A DNA stretch of 12,082 nucleotides from Alphaproteobacteria bacterium (GTDB lineage Bacteria > Pseudomonadota > Alphaproteobacteria > UBA6615), in contig JAURLR010000163.1 of NCBI GenBank assembly GCA_030831135.1, positions 1 through 12,082 on the forward strand, read 5' to 3'. A model generated the notes under the pieces. That model saw only the letters and a program-made list of their open reading frames with translations. It did not search any database and was not told where the DNA came from. The position numbers and the translations under genes are program-made. Below are positions 1-6,273 of this stretch, one piece after another. Each line of letters begins with the position of its first letter. The first letter of the stretch is position 1.

Positions 1-1505
1 GGCGCGTCCCAGGAATAGGCCTTGTCGATCCGCAGAGCCTTTCCCTCGTCATCCACCAGCAGGTCTTCGGGGTCGGTCACAAAGCCCAGCGGCGGCCCAG
101 CCATTGGACTTCCCGGAGAGACCTGATCGGGCTTGCCGGCTGGTTTGGGCCCCGGGGGGGCCGGGCGCGGGAAGGGAGGCTTGTAGCGAAAACCACCGGG
201 GCAATCGATGCTGCCGAGCAGCATCTGCAGGATATGAATGGCCCGACAGGTCTGGAAACCATTGGAGTGGGCGGAAATCCCACGCATGGCATGCATGGAA
301 ACCGGGCGACCGATCATCTTGTCATGCTTGCGCCCGGCCCAGTCGGTCCAGGGGATGTCGAGGGTGATTTCCTGCTCAAAGGCGGCATGGGCCAGTTCGC
401 CGGCGATACGTCGGATGGTTGCCGCATCGATCCCGGTCTGACTTGCGACGGCGTCGGGGCTGTAACGGGGGTCGAGATAGCGTTCGAGCAGCAATTCGAA
501 TGCCGGGACGGCCTCCGCATTGGCGCCACCATCGTCGGAGATGTCGACGGGCAGTGTGAAGCTGCCCCGCATGGCCGGGTCGATATCGGTTCGTGCGGCA
601 TCGACCACTTGTTCCGTTGTACGGTCGTAGGCCAGTGGCTCGCCATTCTTGCCGCGGACGAACAATCCGTCTTCCGCCGTGCCCGGCGCACGGCGCACGA
701 GCCAATGGGCATTGGTGTAGCGAACCAGAAATTCGAGATCGACCTTGCCCGCGTGCAGCAGTTCATGGATGAGCGCCATCACGAACAGGCCGTCACTGCC
801 CGGTCGAATGCCGACCCACTCGTCGGCGATGGCCGAGTAGCCGGTCCGCACGGGATTCACAGACACGAACTTGGCCTGGCCCTTGGTCTTGAGTTTTCCC
901 AGACCCATCTTGATCGGGTTGGAATCGTGGTCCTCGGCGACGCCGAACATCATGAAGTAGCGCGTGTTCGCCCAGTCCGGCTCGCCGAACTCCCAGAAGG
1001 AACCGCCAATCGTATAGATCCCTGCCGCTGCCATATTGACCGAGCAGAAGCCGCCATGGGCGGCGTGATTGGGTGTCCCGAACTGGCTGGCCCAGAAACC
1101 TGTGAGAGACTGGCTCTGGTCGCGCCCGGTAAAGAAAGCCAGCTTGCGCGGGTCCTTGTTACGGATTTCCGAGAGCCAGTCGCTTGCCGTCGACAGGGCT
1201 TCTTCCCAGGAAATCGCTTCGAATTCGCCCGAGCCGCGCGGACCGACCCGGCGCAGGGGCTGCGAGAGCCGGGCCGGGGAATAATGCTGCATGATTCCCG
1301 CCGAACCCTTGGCGCAAAGCACGCCCTTGTTCACCGGGTGTTTGCGATTGCCCTCGATATAGCGGATCGCACCATCCTTGAGGTGGACATTGATGCCGCA
1401 GCGGCAGGCGCACATGTAGCAGGTTGTCTGCTTGATCTCGTCGGAGACGGTCGGTGAAAGATCAACCGTCTCGTAACGATCATCGGGGCGGATATCGTCG
1501 GGCAT
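1..1505 (-). CDS. soeA: SoeA-like molybdopterin oxidoreductase, catalytic subunit (C-terminal part beyond window)
   Basis: This frame runs open from an ATG at 1505 to the left edge, giving 501 codons of a family whose members are usually near 950 residues. The N-terminus has a [4Fe-4S] motif, CYMCACRC (C29, C32, C36, plus an extra C34), completed by C64 in VLCAKG, whose lysine K66 is typical between cluster and pterin in the DMSO-reductase superfamily. C154 in GGFCSVN is a plausible molybdenum ligand. There is no twin-arginine signal, so the protein should be cytoplasmic, as in SoeABC, where the enzyme oxidises sulfite to sulfate on the cytoplasmic side and feeds the quinone pool. It follows the usp gene by 9 bp with an AGGA ribosome site. 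Iron-sulfur (SoeB) and NrfD-type (SoeC) partners would be expected beyond the edge. The superfamily is certain. The SoeA assignment rests on overall resemblance and sulfur neighbours; a formate dehydrogenase-like or polysulfide reductase-like enzyme is the alternative. Confidence 0.8.
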   Translation of the reverse strand, partial: MPDDIRPDDRYETVDLSPTVSDEIKQTTCYMCACRCGINVHLKDGAIRYIEGNRKHPVNKGVLCAKGSAGIMQHYSPARLSQPLRRVGPRGSGEFEAISWEEALSTASDWLSEIRNKDPRKLAFFTGRDQSQSLTGFWASQFGTPNHAAHGGFCSVNMAAAGIYTIGGSFWEFGEPDWANTRYFMMFGVAEDHDSNPIKMGLGKLKTKGQAKFVSVNPVRTGYSAIADEWVGIRPGSDGLFVMALIHELLHAGKVDLEFLVRYTNAHWLVRRAPGTAEDGLFVRGKNGEPLAYDRTTEQVVDAARTDIDPAMRGSFTLPVDISDDGGANAEAVPAFELLLERYLDPRYSPDAVASQTGIDAATIRRIAGELAHAAFEQEITLDIPWTDWAGRKHDKMIGRPVSMHAMRGISAHSNGFQTCRAIHILQMLLGSIDCPGGFRYKPPFPRPAPPGPKPAGKPDQVSPGSPMAGPPLGFVTDPEDLLVDDEGKALRIDKAYSWDA

Positions 1506-1514
1506 AAGTCCTCA

Positions 1515-2033
1515 TCAAACCAGTCGGTCTATCTGTTCATCGGTCAGTCCACCGGGCACGATTGTGACGGGGATTCGCAGCAGGCTGATGGCCTTCTTTG
1601 TCAGATACGTGATCAGCGGGCCGGGCCCGCGTCGCCCGGTTGCAGCGGCAAGCACCAGAATGCGGATGTCATCATCTTCATCGATCAGGTCGATGACTGC
1701 GGCTTTGATGTCACCTTCCCGCAGGTAGAGAACGGGCATGCCGCCATAGAGTTTGAACACCTCGGCTGCATGTTCCTGCAGCAATTGTTCGGCTTCCTCA
1801 CGCGCTTCCACGGTCATCAGCTTCCCGACGGCAGCCCAGTGCTGAAAATCGGCCGGACGGATCACGCGGACAAGTCCGACGCGGCCGCCGGTCCGCCGGG
1901 CGCGCAGGCTGGCCCAGCGAAGGGCCACGTGCATTTCGGGCGTGTTGTCGACGACCACCAGAAATACCGCCGGGCGACCGCCGTCAGCATCACGGTGACC
2001 GAGGGATGAATCTGGGGCGAGCGAATCAGTCAT
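1515..2033 (-). CDS. UspA-like universal stress protein with degenerate nucleotide-binding motif
   Basis: A 172-residue single-domain protein with the alternating beta/alpha pattern of the Usp fold: a hydrophobic first strand followed by VDNTPE (residues about 24-34), a central RLREGD-like strand region, and a C-terminal segment ending in RIPVTIVPG, the usual Usp last strand. The family's ATP-binding signature G-x2-G-x9-G-S/T is only partly present: GRRGPGP supplies the first glycines, but the later G-S/T is not seen, so ATP binding is doubtful. The start lies 5 bp after the preceding stop, with an AAGGT-like ribosome site inside the end of that gene, so translation is probably coupled. It sits between the TIGR02186 gene and the SoeA-like gene, which suggests a role tied to sulfur stress. 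The exact role is unknown. Confidence 0.85.
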   Translation of the reverse strand: MTDSLAPDSSLGHRDADGGRPAVFLVVVDNTPEMHVALRWASLRARRTGGRVGLVRVIRPADFQHWAAVGKLMTVEAREEAEQLLQEHAAEVFKLYGGMPVLYLREGDIKAAVIDLIDEDDDIRILVLAAATGRRGPGPLITYLTKKAISLLRIPVTIVPGGLTDEQIDRLV

Positions 2034-2038
2034 GTCAG

Positions 2039-2812
2039 TCAGACCTTACGGAACACGAAGCCGGCGAACCACCCGGCAAAGAGTGCAATCAGCACGGCGA
2101 GGAGGCCGTACCAGTGCGAATTTTCAAAGGCGAATTCCGTCACCTTGGCTTCTATGCCGACCTTGCGAACAGACAACTGGGTTGAAGAGCGGCTCACGAT
2201 TTGCGCGTTGTCCACCAGCAGAACCGTCACCGTGTATTCGCCCGTCGGCACATTGGCGGGAAGTTCGAGGCGGGTTCGGAACAATCGTCCACCCTGGATG
2301 CTGACATCCCCCACCTTCTCGCCATAAAGGCCGCTGCGTTGCTTGTTACGGATCAGGGCGTCGCGGAACACCTGCTCTTCGCCGGGGGTCAGGAACTCAT
2401 GGGGCCTGAAGATGATGTTGTCGACCCCGATCTGATTGGCCTGGGCTTTGGCCGGAGAGAGAATTTCGTCGATCGGTGCGGAGGCCGCGACCTGATAGAA
2501 GCCGGGCGCATCATCAAATGTCAGTTCGTCCGCATTGACCCAAATTCCCGCCACGCGCGCCTTGCGCCGCACCACCACGCTACTGTTGGGGGAGCGAACA
2601 AGGACGATGACGTCGCCTTGTCCATCCGTGGTCCCGAACAGCAGGACGCTCGCCCCGGTAAAGCCGGTACTGATCCCGATCAACTCGTCGCTGAGGTCCA
2701 CGAGAAGCGCGTCTTCGCGCGCCGCATCAGCGGGAATCTGCAGGATGGCCAAGACTGCAAGCGCGAAGAGCGGCATCCGCAACCAGACTGTTGTGGGGCG
2801 CGAAATCCTCAT
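2039..2812 (-). CDS. TIGR02186 family (Alph_Pro_TM) membrane-anchored periplasmic protein
   Basis: A 257-residue protein with an N-terminal signal peptide (hydrophobic core about residues 11-28, AlaAspAlaAla cleavage region) and one C-terminal transmembrane helix at about 233-253 ending in a positive FRKV tail. The bulk is therefore predicted to be periplasmic and anchored at the C-terminus. The central part contains FTGASVLLFG and later EYTVTVLLVDN, both typical of the alphaproteobacterial family TIGR02186/PF09608, which has no established biochemical function. Its start overlaps the stop of the TSUP gene (ATGA), so the two are translationally coupled. The constant pairing suggests it works with the exporter, for example as a periplasmic partner; this is inference. 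No cysteines or cofactor motif were noticed. Confidence 0.85.
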   Translation of the reverse strand: MRISRPTTVWLRMPLFALAVLAILQIPADAAREDALLVDLSDELIGISTGFTGASVLLFGTTDGQGDVIVLVRSPNSSVVVRRKARVAGIWVNADELTFDDAPGFYQVAASAPIDEILSPAKAQANQIGVDNIIFRPHEFLTPGEEQVFRDALIRNKQRSGLYGEKVGDVSIQGGRLFRTRLELPANVPTGEYTVTVLLVDNAQIVSRSSTQLSVRKVGIEAKVTEFAFENSHWYGLLAVLIALFAGWFAGFVFRKV

Positions 2813-3735
2813 AGCCCGAAGCCGTCGATTTCATTGATCGAGTAGAGATCTTCGGGCCTTGCCACAAGCTCGATCCCGATTTTGGCACAGACCGCGAGGA
2901 CCATCAGCGCGAGAAGTCCCCGCAGTTGCTCACCGCGCAGTTTTCCGCCGACCTTTGTGCCGATCTGGGCACCAACAACAGCCCCGGTCAGCAACAGCAG
3001 CGCCAGGACGATATCAACCGTCTGGTTGTTGACCGCCTGTAGATAGGTGACGTTCGCAGTCACGAAGATGATCTGAAACAGGGATGTGCCGACAACCACG
3101 GATGTGGGCATCCCGAGCAGGTAGATCATGGCCGGCACCATCAGGAATCCGCCGCCCACGCCCATGATGGCGGCAAGGATGCCCACGAAAAAGCCGATCG
3201 AAAGCGGCAGAAGGGCGCTGATGTAAAGCCGGGACCGCCGAAACCGCATCTTGAAGGGCAGGCCGTGGAGCCATGTGTGCTGGTGCAGCTTTCCGCGTGA
3301 CGCGGTGCCTTTCTGACGTCGGAGGATGGCGCGTCCGCTTTCAAACAGCATCAGTGATCCGACAATGCCCAGGAAGACGACGTAGCAAAGCCGAACGAGC
3401 AGATCGACTTGGCCGATTTCACGCAGGAACGTGAAGATGACAACACCAATGCTCGATCCGGCAAAGCCACCGATGGTGAGGACAATACCCATTTTGAAAT
3501 CGACATTGCGGCGGCGCATATGGGCCAGAACGCCAGAGACCGAAGCCGCAACGATCTGATTGGCCTCGGTGGCGACAGCCACGGCGGGCGAAATACCAAT
3601 GAAGATCAGCAGCGGTGTCATCAGGAACCCGCCGCCGACGCCAAACACCCCGGACAGAAATCCCACGCCCCCGCCCATCAGCAGGATGAGAAAGACGTCG
3701 ACCGACATCTCGGCAATGGGAAGGTAAATGCTCAT
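2809..3735 (-). CDS. TSUP (TauE/SafE) family sulfur-anion exporter
   Basis: A 308-residue integral membrane protein with about eight hydrophobic segments. It shows the internal duplication of the TSUP family: GVGGGFLMTP at residues 32-41 and GVGGGFLMVP at 192-201, exactly 160 residues apart. The two halves are joined by a basic, histidine-containing loop (about 138-170). Family members export sulfite, sulfoacetate or related sulfur anions across the inner membrane. Placed between a rhodanese and a sulfite-dehydrogenase-like gene, sulfite or thiosulfate is the likely substrate here, but the sequence alone cannot decide this. The ATG at 3735 has a clear GGAG ribosome site 5-6 bp upstream. The stop overlaps the start of the TIGR02186 gene. 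The 53-bp gap to the rhodanese gene contains only a short inverted repeat, GGTCA-N7-TGACC (3761-3777), and no convincing terminator. Confidence 0.92.
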   Translation of the reverse strand: MSIYLPIAEMSVDVFLILLMGGGVGFLSGVFGVGGGFLMTPLLIFIGISPAVAVATEANQIVAASVSGVLAHMRRRNVDFKMGIVLTIGGFAGSSIGVVIFTFLREIGQVDLLVRLCYVVFLGIVGSLMLFESGRAILRRQKGTASRGKLHQHTWLHGLPFKMRFRRSRLYISALLPLSIGFFVGILAAIMGVGGGFLMVPAMIYLLGMPTSVVVGTSLFQIIFVTANVTYLQAVNNQTVDIVLALLLLTGAVVGAQIGTKVGGKLRGEQLRGLLALMVLAVCAKIGIELVARPEDLYSINEIDGFGL

Positions 3736-3788
3736 TTTTCTCCGGCACGTCGAAGTTAAAGGTCAGACGTGGTGACCGCGTTATACGC

Positions 3789-4142
3789 TCAATCTATCGG
3801 GCCTGTCTCCATGGGGAGGCCGTCGGCAGCCCAAGCAATCATGCCGCCGGCCATACGATGTATCTGGCCTGTATAACCCGTGACAATGAGATGCTCGGCT
3901 GCAACACCACAGCGTCGCGCACTGCGGCAGTGCAGGATGAGGTCCTTGCCCTCGGGGGTCTTAATTTTGGCCGGATCAAATGTGGAGAGGGGGTTGAGGG
4001 TCGCACTTGCGATGCGGGCCTCATCAAACTCATGTGGCTCGCGCACATCGACGATATAGGCAGTGCCGTTTTCAATGCGGTCCTGCACTTCCCGGGGGTC
4101 AAGCATCCAGACTTCAACCCCGTTCTGGTCAATCGCTTGCAT
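3789..4142 (-). CDS. Single-domain rhodanese (sulfurtransferase)
   Basis: A 117-residue cytoplasmic rhodanese. The structural motif VDVREPHEF lies at 31-39 and the active-site loop is HCRSARRC, with the persulfide-forming cysteine at C72. Most single-domain rhodaneses read CRSGxR here, so the alanine is a mild variation, and a second cysteine (C78) sits at the loop end. The C-terminal MAGGMIAWAADGLP is typical of the family. It would accept sulfane sulfur, for example from thiosulfate or glutathione persulfide, and pass it to thiols such as the TusA-like protein encoded on the other arm of the divergon. The start at 4142 has an AGGG ribosome site and follows the regulator stop by 26 bp, supporting co-transcription. 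The physiological donor and acceptor are inferred from context. Confidence 0.93.
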   Translation of the reverse strand: MQAIDQNGVEVWMLDPREVQDRIENGTAYIVDVREPHEFDEARIASATLNPLSTFDPAKIKTPEGKDLILHCRSARRCGVAAEHLIVTGYTGQIHRMAGGMIAWAADGLPMETGPID

Positions 4143-4168
4143 CGGGTTTCCCTGTTTGGCATCCGCGC

Positions 4169-4480
4169 TCAGCCATTGGCAGGCTCCTCGGCGCAGAATA
4201 GTTCGTAAAGTGTTGCGAGTACGGCTCTGGCTTCGTTGCTGGCAACCGAATAGAAAATGGTCTGGGCCTCGCGCCGGGTGGTGACCAGCGCTTCCTTGCG
4301 GAGCCGGGCAAGATGCTGCGAGAGGGCGGACTGGCTGAGGCCCACCAGCTTTTCCAGCTCCCCGACGGATTTTTCACCCTGGATGAGGTGGCATAGAATC
4401 AACAGCCGACGCTCATTGGCGAGCGACTTCAGCAAGCGGCTGACCAGTTCGGCCTTATCTTCGAGGGCTGACGTATCCAT
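4169..4480 (-). CDS. bigR: BigR/SqrR-like ArsR-family persulfide-responsive repressor
   Basis: A 103-residue winged-helix regulator of the ArsR/SmtB family. Helix one carries LKSLANERRLLILCHL, the recognition region is VGLSQSALSQHLARLRKE (about 46-63), the wing follows, and the last helix ends LYELFC. The family metal motif ELCVCDL is absent. Instead two cysteines, C30 in LLILC and C96 in LYELFC, lie 66 residues apart. From memory this equals the C41/C107 spacing of the Rhodobacter SqrR persulfide sensor, also matched in BigR; in that group a tetrasulfide or disulfide bridge releases DNA. It heads the rhodanese-TSUP-soeA operon and faces the tusA-mtnA pair across 46 bp, so it probably represses both arms. 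No Shine-Dalgarno sequence is visible before its ATG (start of a possibly leaderless transcript). BigR versus SqrR naming is arbitrary here. Confidence 0.88.
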   Translation of the reverse strand: MDTSALEDKAELVSRLLKSLANERRLLILCHLIQGEKSVGELEKLVGLSQSALSQHLARLRKEALVTTRREAQTIFYSVASNEARAVLATLYELFCAEEPANG

Positions 4481-4526
4481 TTGAATTAGTGTATTCGTAT
4501 ATTAGCAAACTGGTCAATGTGAGATC
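4481..4526. promoter_or_regulatory. Divergent AT-rich promoter/operator of the sulfur divergon
   Basis: This 46-bp gap is markedly AT-rich against its surroundings. An inverted repeat, GAAT-TAGTGT-ATTC (4483-4496), is the candidate repressor site, and ATTAG occurs twice in direct orientation (4485-4489, 4501-4505). For the minus strand, TTGACC (4517-4512) and TACACT (4493-4488) are 18 bp apart. For the plus strand, TATATT (4498-4503) is a fair -10 with no good -35. The inverted repeat covers the minus -10, as expected for autorepression. Assignments are by eye. Confidence 0.6.
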
Positions 4527-4781
4527 ATGAAAGATATGTCCGAAATCACACCCGATGAAGTGCTCGACACCAGTGGTCTGAGATGTCCCTTGCCCGTGCT
4601 CAAGGCCAAGAAGGCATTGAAATCCATGACGCCTGGCGCAACGCTCAAGGTGATTGCGACAGATCCGGGCGCGGTCGGCGATTTCGCCCATTTCTGTGAT
4701 GCGACGGGCGATAGCTTGCTGGTGTCTGACGACACGGCGGGTGTGCTGACCTTCGTGATCCAAAAAGCGGGTGCAGCATGA
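4527..4781 (+). CDS. tusA: TusA-family sulfur-carrier protein
   Basis: An 84-residue protein with the TusA/SirA (PF01206) pattern: [19 protein letters not shown], in which C20 of the CPxP motif is the sulfur-carrying cysteine, then the strand [14 protein letters not shown] and FCDATGD with a second cysteine, C57. Such proteins accept sulfane sulfur from cysteine desulfurase or rhodanese and hand it to partners in tRNA thiolation, cofactor synthesis or sulfur oxidation. The gene faces the rhodanese operon and overlaps mtnA, so sulfur trafficking within this divergon is more likely than tRNA modification; this is inference. The ribosome site is weak (GTGAG before 4527). An in-frame ATG at 4536 is an alternative start that would shorten the protein by three residues. 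Confidence 0.92.
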   Translation: MKDMSEITPDEVLDTSGLRCPLPVLKAKKALKSMTPGATLKVIATDPGAVGDFAHFCDATGDSLLVSDDTAGVLTFVIQKAGAA

Positions 4782-5872
4782 ATATCAACGGACAGGCCCA
4801 TCGCACGATCTGGCTGGCCGATGACGGTTGGACGGTCGAAATCATCGACCAGACCCGGCTGCCGCACCGCTTTGAAATTGAGCCGCTGACGACACTCGAT
4901 GCAGCTGCCCATGCGATCCGCGCGATGCTGGTGCGCGGTGCGCCATTGATCGGGGCAACGGCGGCCTATGGCATGGCGCTCGCGATGCGGGAGGATTCCT
5001 CGGACGCCGGTTTGGACAAGGCCTATGCGCTGCTGAATGCCACACGCCCGACCGCGATCAATTTGCGTTGGGCGCTCGATGACATGCGGGCGCGCCTGCG
5101 GGACCAGCCGCAAGATCAGCGGGCTGATATCGCCTATGCGCGTGCGGCCCAAATGTGTGACGAGGATGTCGCGATCAACAGCGCGATCGGGGATCATGGC
5201 CTGGAAGTGATCCGCGCCGTCCATGCGGCGGCGCCAGGAGACGGCCCGGTCAATATTCTGACTCACTGCAATGCCGGTTGGCTGGCGACGGTGGATTGGG
5301 GGACGGCGCTGGCGCCGATCTACAAGGCGCATGATCTGGGGATTCCGGTCCATGTCTGGGCCGACGAAACCCGGCCCCGAAATCAGGGGGCAGCCCTGAC
5401 CGCTTGGGAGCTGGGCCAGCATGGTGTGTCCCATGCCGTGATCGCAGACAATGCCGGTGGGCATCTGATGCAGCACGGCATGGTCGATCTGTGCATCACG
5501 GGCACTGATCGCACGGCGGCATCGGGCGATGTGGCGAACAAGATCGGCACCTATCTGAAGGCGCTGGCCGCGCGTGACAACGAGATCCCGTTCTATGTGG
5601 CACTGCCGTCGCCGACCATCGACTGGACGCTGTCCGACGGTGTTCGGGATATCCCGATTGAAGAGCGCGATCAGCAGGAGGTCACGCATATTTCGGGAAA
5701 GACAGACGCGGGCGATATCGTTTCGGTGCAACTCACACCCGACGGGTCACCGGCCGGGAATTATGCCTTTGATGTGACGCCGGCGCGGCTTGTGACTGGA
5801 TTGATCACCGAGCGCGGAGTTTGCCCGGCAAGCCGGGACGGGCTTGCCGGCCTTTTTCCCGAACGCGTCTGA
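4778..5872 (+). CDS. mtnA: Methylthioribose-1-phosphate isomerase
   Basis: A 364-residue protein matching MtnA in length and motifs. [13 protein letters not shown] lies at 53-65 and NLRWALD near 95. The catalytic cysteine is C164 in [11 protein letters not shown], and the catalytic aspartate is D244 in [19 protein letters not shown]. The C-terminus has the typical [15 protein letters not shown]. The enzyme isomerises the aldose 5-methylthioribose 1-phosphate to 5-methylthioribulose 1-phosphate in salvage of methylthioadenosine, in the cytoplasm. The ATG overlaps the tusA stop (ATGA), so translation is coupled. No mtnP, mtnK, mtnB, mtnC or mtnD is in the window, so the steps before and after must be encoded elsewhere, or the product enters a shunt. 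Related eIF2B-like or ribose-1,5-bisphosphate isomerases are less likely, given the methylthioribose-type motifs. Confidence 0.95.
   Translation: MNINGQAHRTIWLADDGWTVEIIDQTRLPHRFEIEPLTTLDAAAHAIRAMLVRGAPLIGATAAYGMALAMREDSSDAGLDKAYALLNATRPTAINLRWALDDMRARLRDQPQDQRADIAYARAAQMCDEDVAINSAIGDHGLEVIRAVHAAAPGDGPVNILTHCNAGWLATVDWGTALAPIYKAHDLGIPVHVWADETRPRNQGAALTAWELGQHGVSHAVIADNAGGHLMQHGMVDLCITGTDRTAASGDVANKIGTYLKALAARDNEIPFYVALPSPTIDWTLSDGVRDIPIEERDQQEVTHISGKTDAGDIVSVQLTPDGSPAGNYAFDVTPARLVTGLITERGVCPASRDGLAGLFPERV
5825..5857 (+). terminator. Intrinsic-terminator-like hairpin inside the mtnA 3' end
   Basis: A perfect 10-bp GC-rich stem, CCGGCAAGCC (5825-5834) with GGCTTGCCGG (5841-5850), has a 6-base loop and is followed by CC and TTTTT (5853-5857). 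It has the form of a rho-independent terminator but lies within the last codons of mtnA, 13 bases before the TGA begins. Efficient termination here would yield a stopless mRNA, so it may be weak. Confidence 0.55.
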
Positions 5873-5884
5873 AGTAACGTTCCG

Positions 5885-5903
5885 TCATTGCGCCTCGCAA
5901 TGA
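5885..5903. repeat. Short perfect hairpin in the convergent gap after mtnA
   Basis: TCATTGCG (5885-5892) and CGCAATGA (5896-5903) form an 8-bp perfect stem with a CCT loop. It lies in the 45-bp gap between the convergent mtnA and DUF1330 genes and is not followed by a T-run on either strand. It could be a dispersed REP-like element or an mRNA-end stabilising hairpin. With one copy seen here, neither can be shown. Confidence 0.4.
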
Positions 5904-5917
5904 TGAATTGTGGCGTT

Positions 5918-6226
5918 CTAACGCGGTGTGGCGTCGCCACCTTCAACGATCACCAGTTCGTTGTTGGCAACGCCCGCCGCGCGGCGATGGGCGGCTGCTT
6001 CGACATATTCGGGTGAATTGAAGCAGGCTTCGGCATCGGCCATGGAATCGAACTCGACCACGATGAAACGCTCATAGGGTGACTGGCCTTCGAGAACCTT
6101 GAATTCTCCGCCGCGCGCCAGTGGACGACCACCGAACTTCTTCAGGATGCCGGGAACCTGGTCGGTGTATTTCTTGTAGGCGACGGGGTCTTTGATCGTG
6201 GAACGGGCAAGCCAGTAGGCGGGCAT
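5918..6226 (-). CDS. DUF1330 family protein
   Basis: Starting at the ATG at 6226 gives 102 residues beginning MPAYWLARSTI, the standard N-terminus of DUF1330 (PF07045). An upstream in-frame ATG would add 17 residues that do not resemble the family, and the chosen start has a GAGAG ribosome site. Conserved features are the DPVAYKKYTDQVP stretch, GGRPLARGG and ERFIVVEFDSMADAEACFNSPEY. These are small dimeric alpha/beta-barrel (ferredoxin-like) proteins, related in fold to antibiotic-biosynthesis monooxygenases, without a settled activity. The gene follows the diheme cytochrome gene by 47 bp in the same direction, so it may be its last cistron. Nothing in the sequence shows a cofactor. Confidence 0.9.
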   Translation of the reverse strand: MPAYWLARSTIKDPVAYKKYTDQVPGILKKFGGRPLARGGEFKVLEGQSPYERFIVVEFDSMADAEACFNSPEYVEAAAHRRAAGVANNELVIVEGGDATPR

Positions 6227-6273
6227 GGTCTCTCTCACTGTGGTTTGACGGACGACGCAGGCAGCGCCGGTAT

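Noticed and set aside
147..167. Possible frameshift at the C7/G7 run in the SoeA-like gene
   Set aside because: The frame reads through the run into the expected proline-rich segment and on to LRIDKAYSW, so no shift is present.
234..1457. A 407-codon open frame on the plus strand
   Set aside because: It is exactly antisense to the SoeA-like gene, whose minus frame carries clear FeS and pterin-site motifs. Long antisense frames are common in GC-rich genes, and this product resembles nothing.
3761..3777. GGTCA-N7-TGACC inverted repeat as a terminator between rhodanese and TSUP genes
   Set aside because: The stem is only 5 bp and no T-run follows on the minus strand. Operon continuity is more likely.
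4169..4480. Arsenic or metal-sensing ArsR
   Set aside because: No CxC metal box and no ars genes nearby. The cysteine positions fit the persulfide-sensing subgroup.
4514..5731. A 405-codon open frame on the minus strand
   Set aside because: Antisense shadow of tusA and mtnA. The product is rich in Arg, His and Gln without domain pattern.
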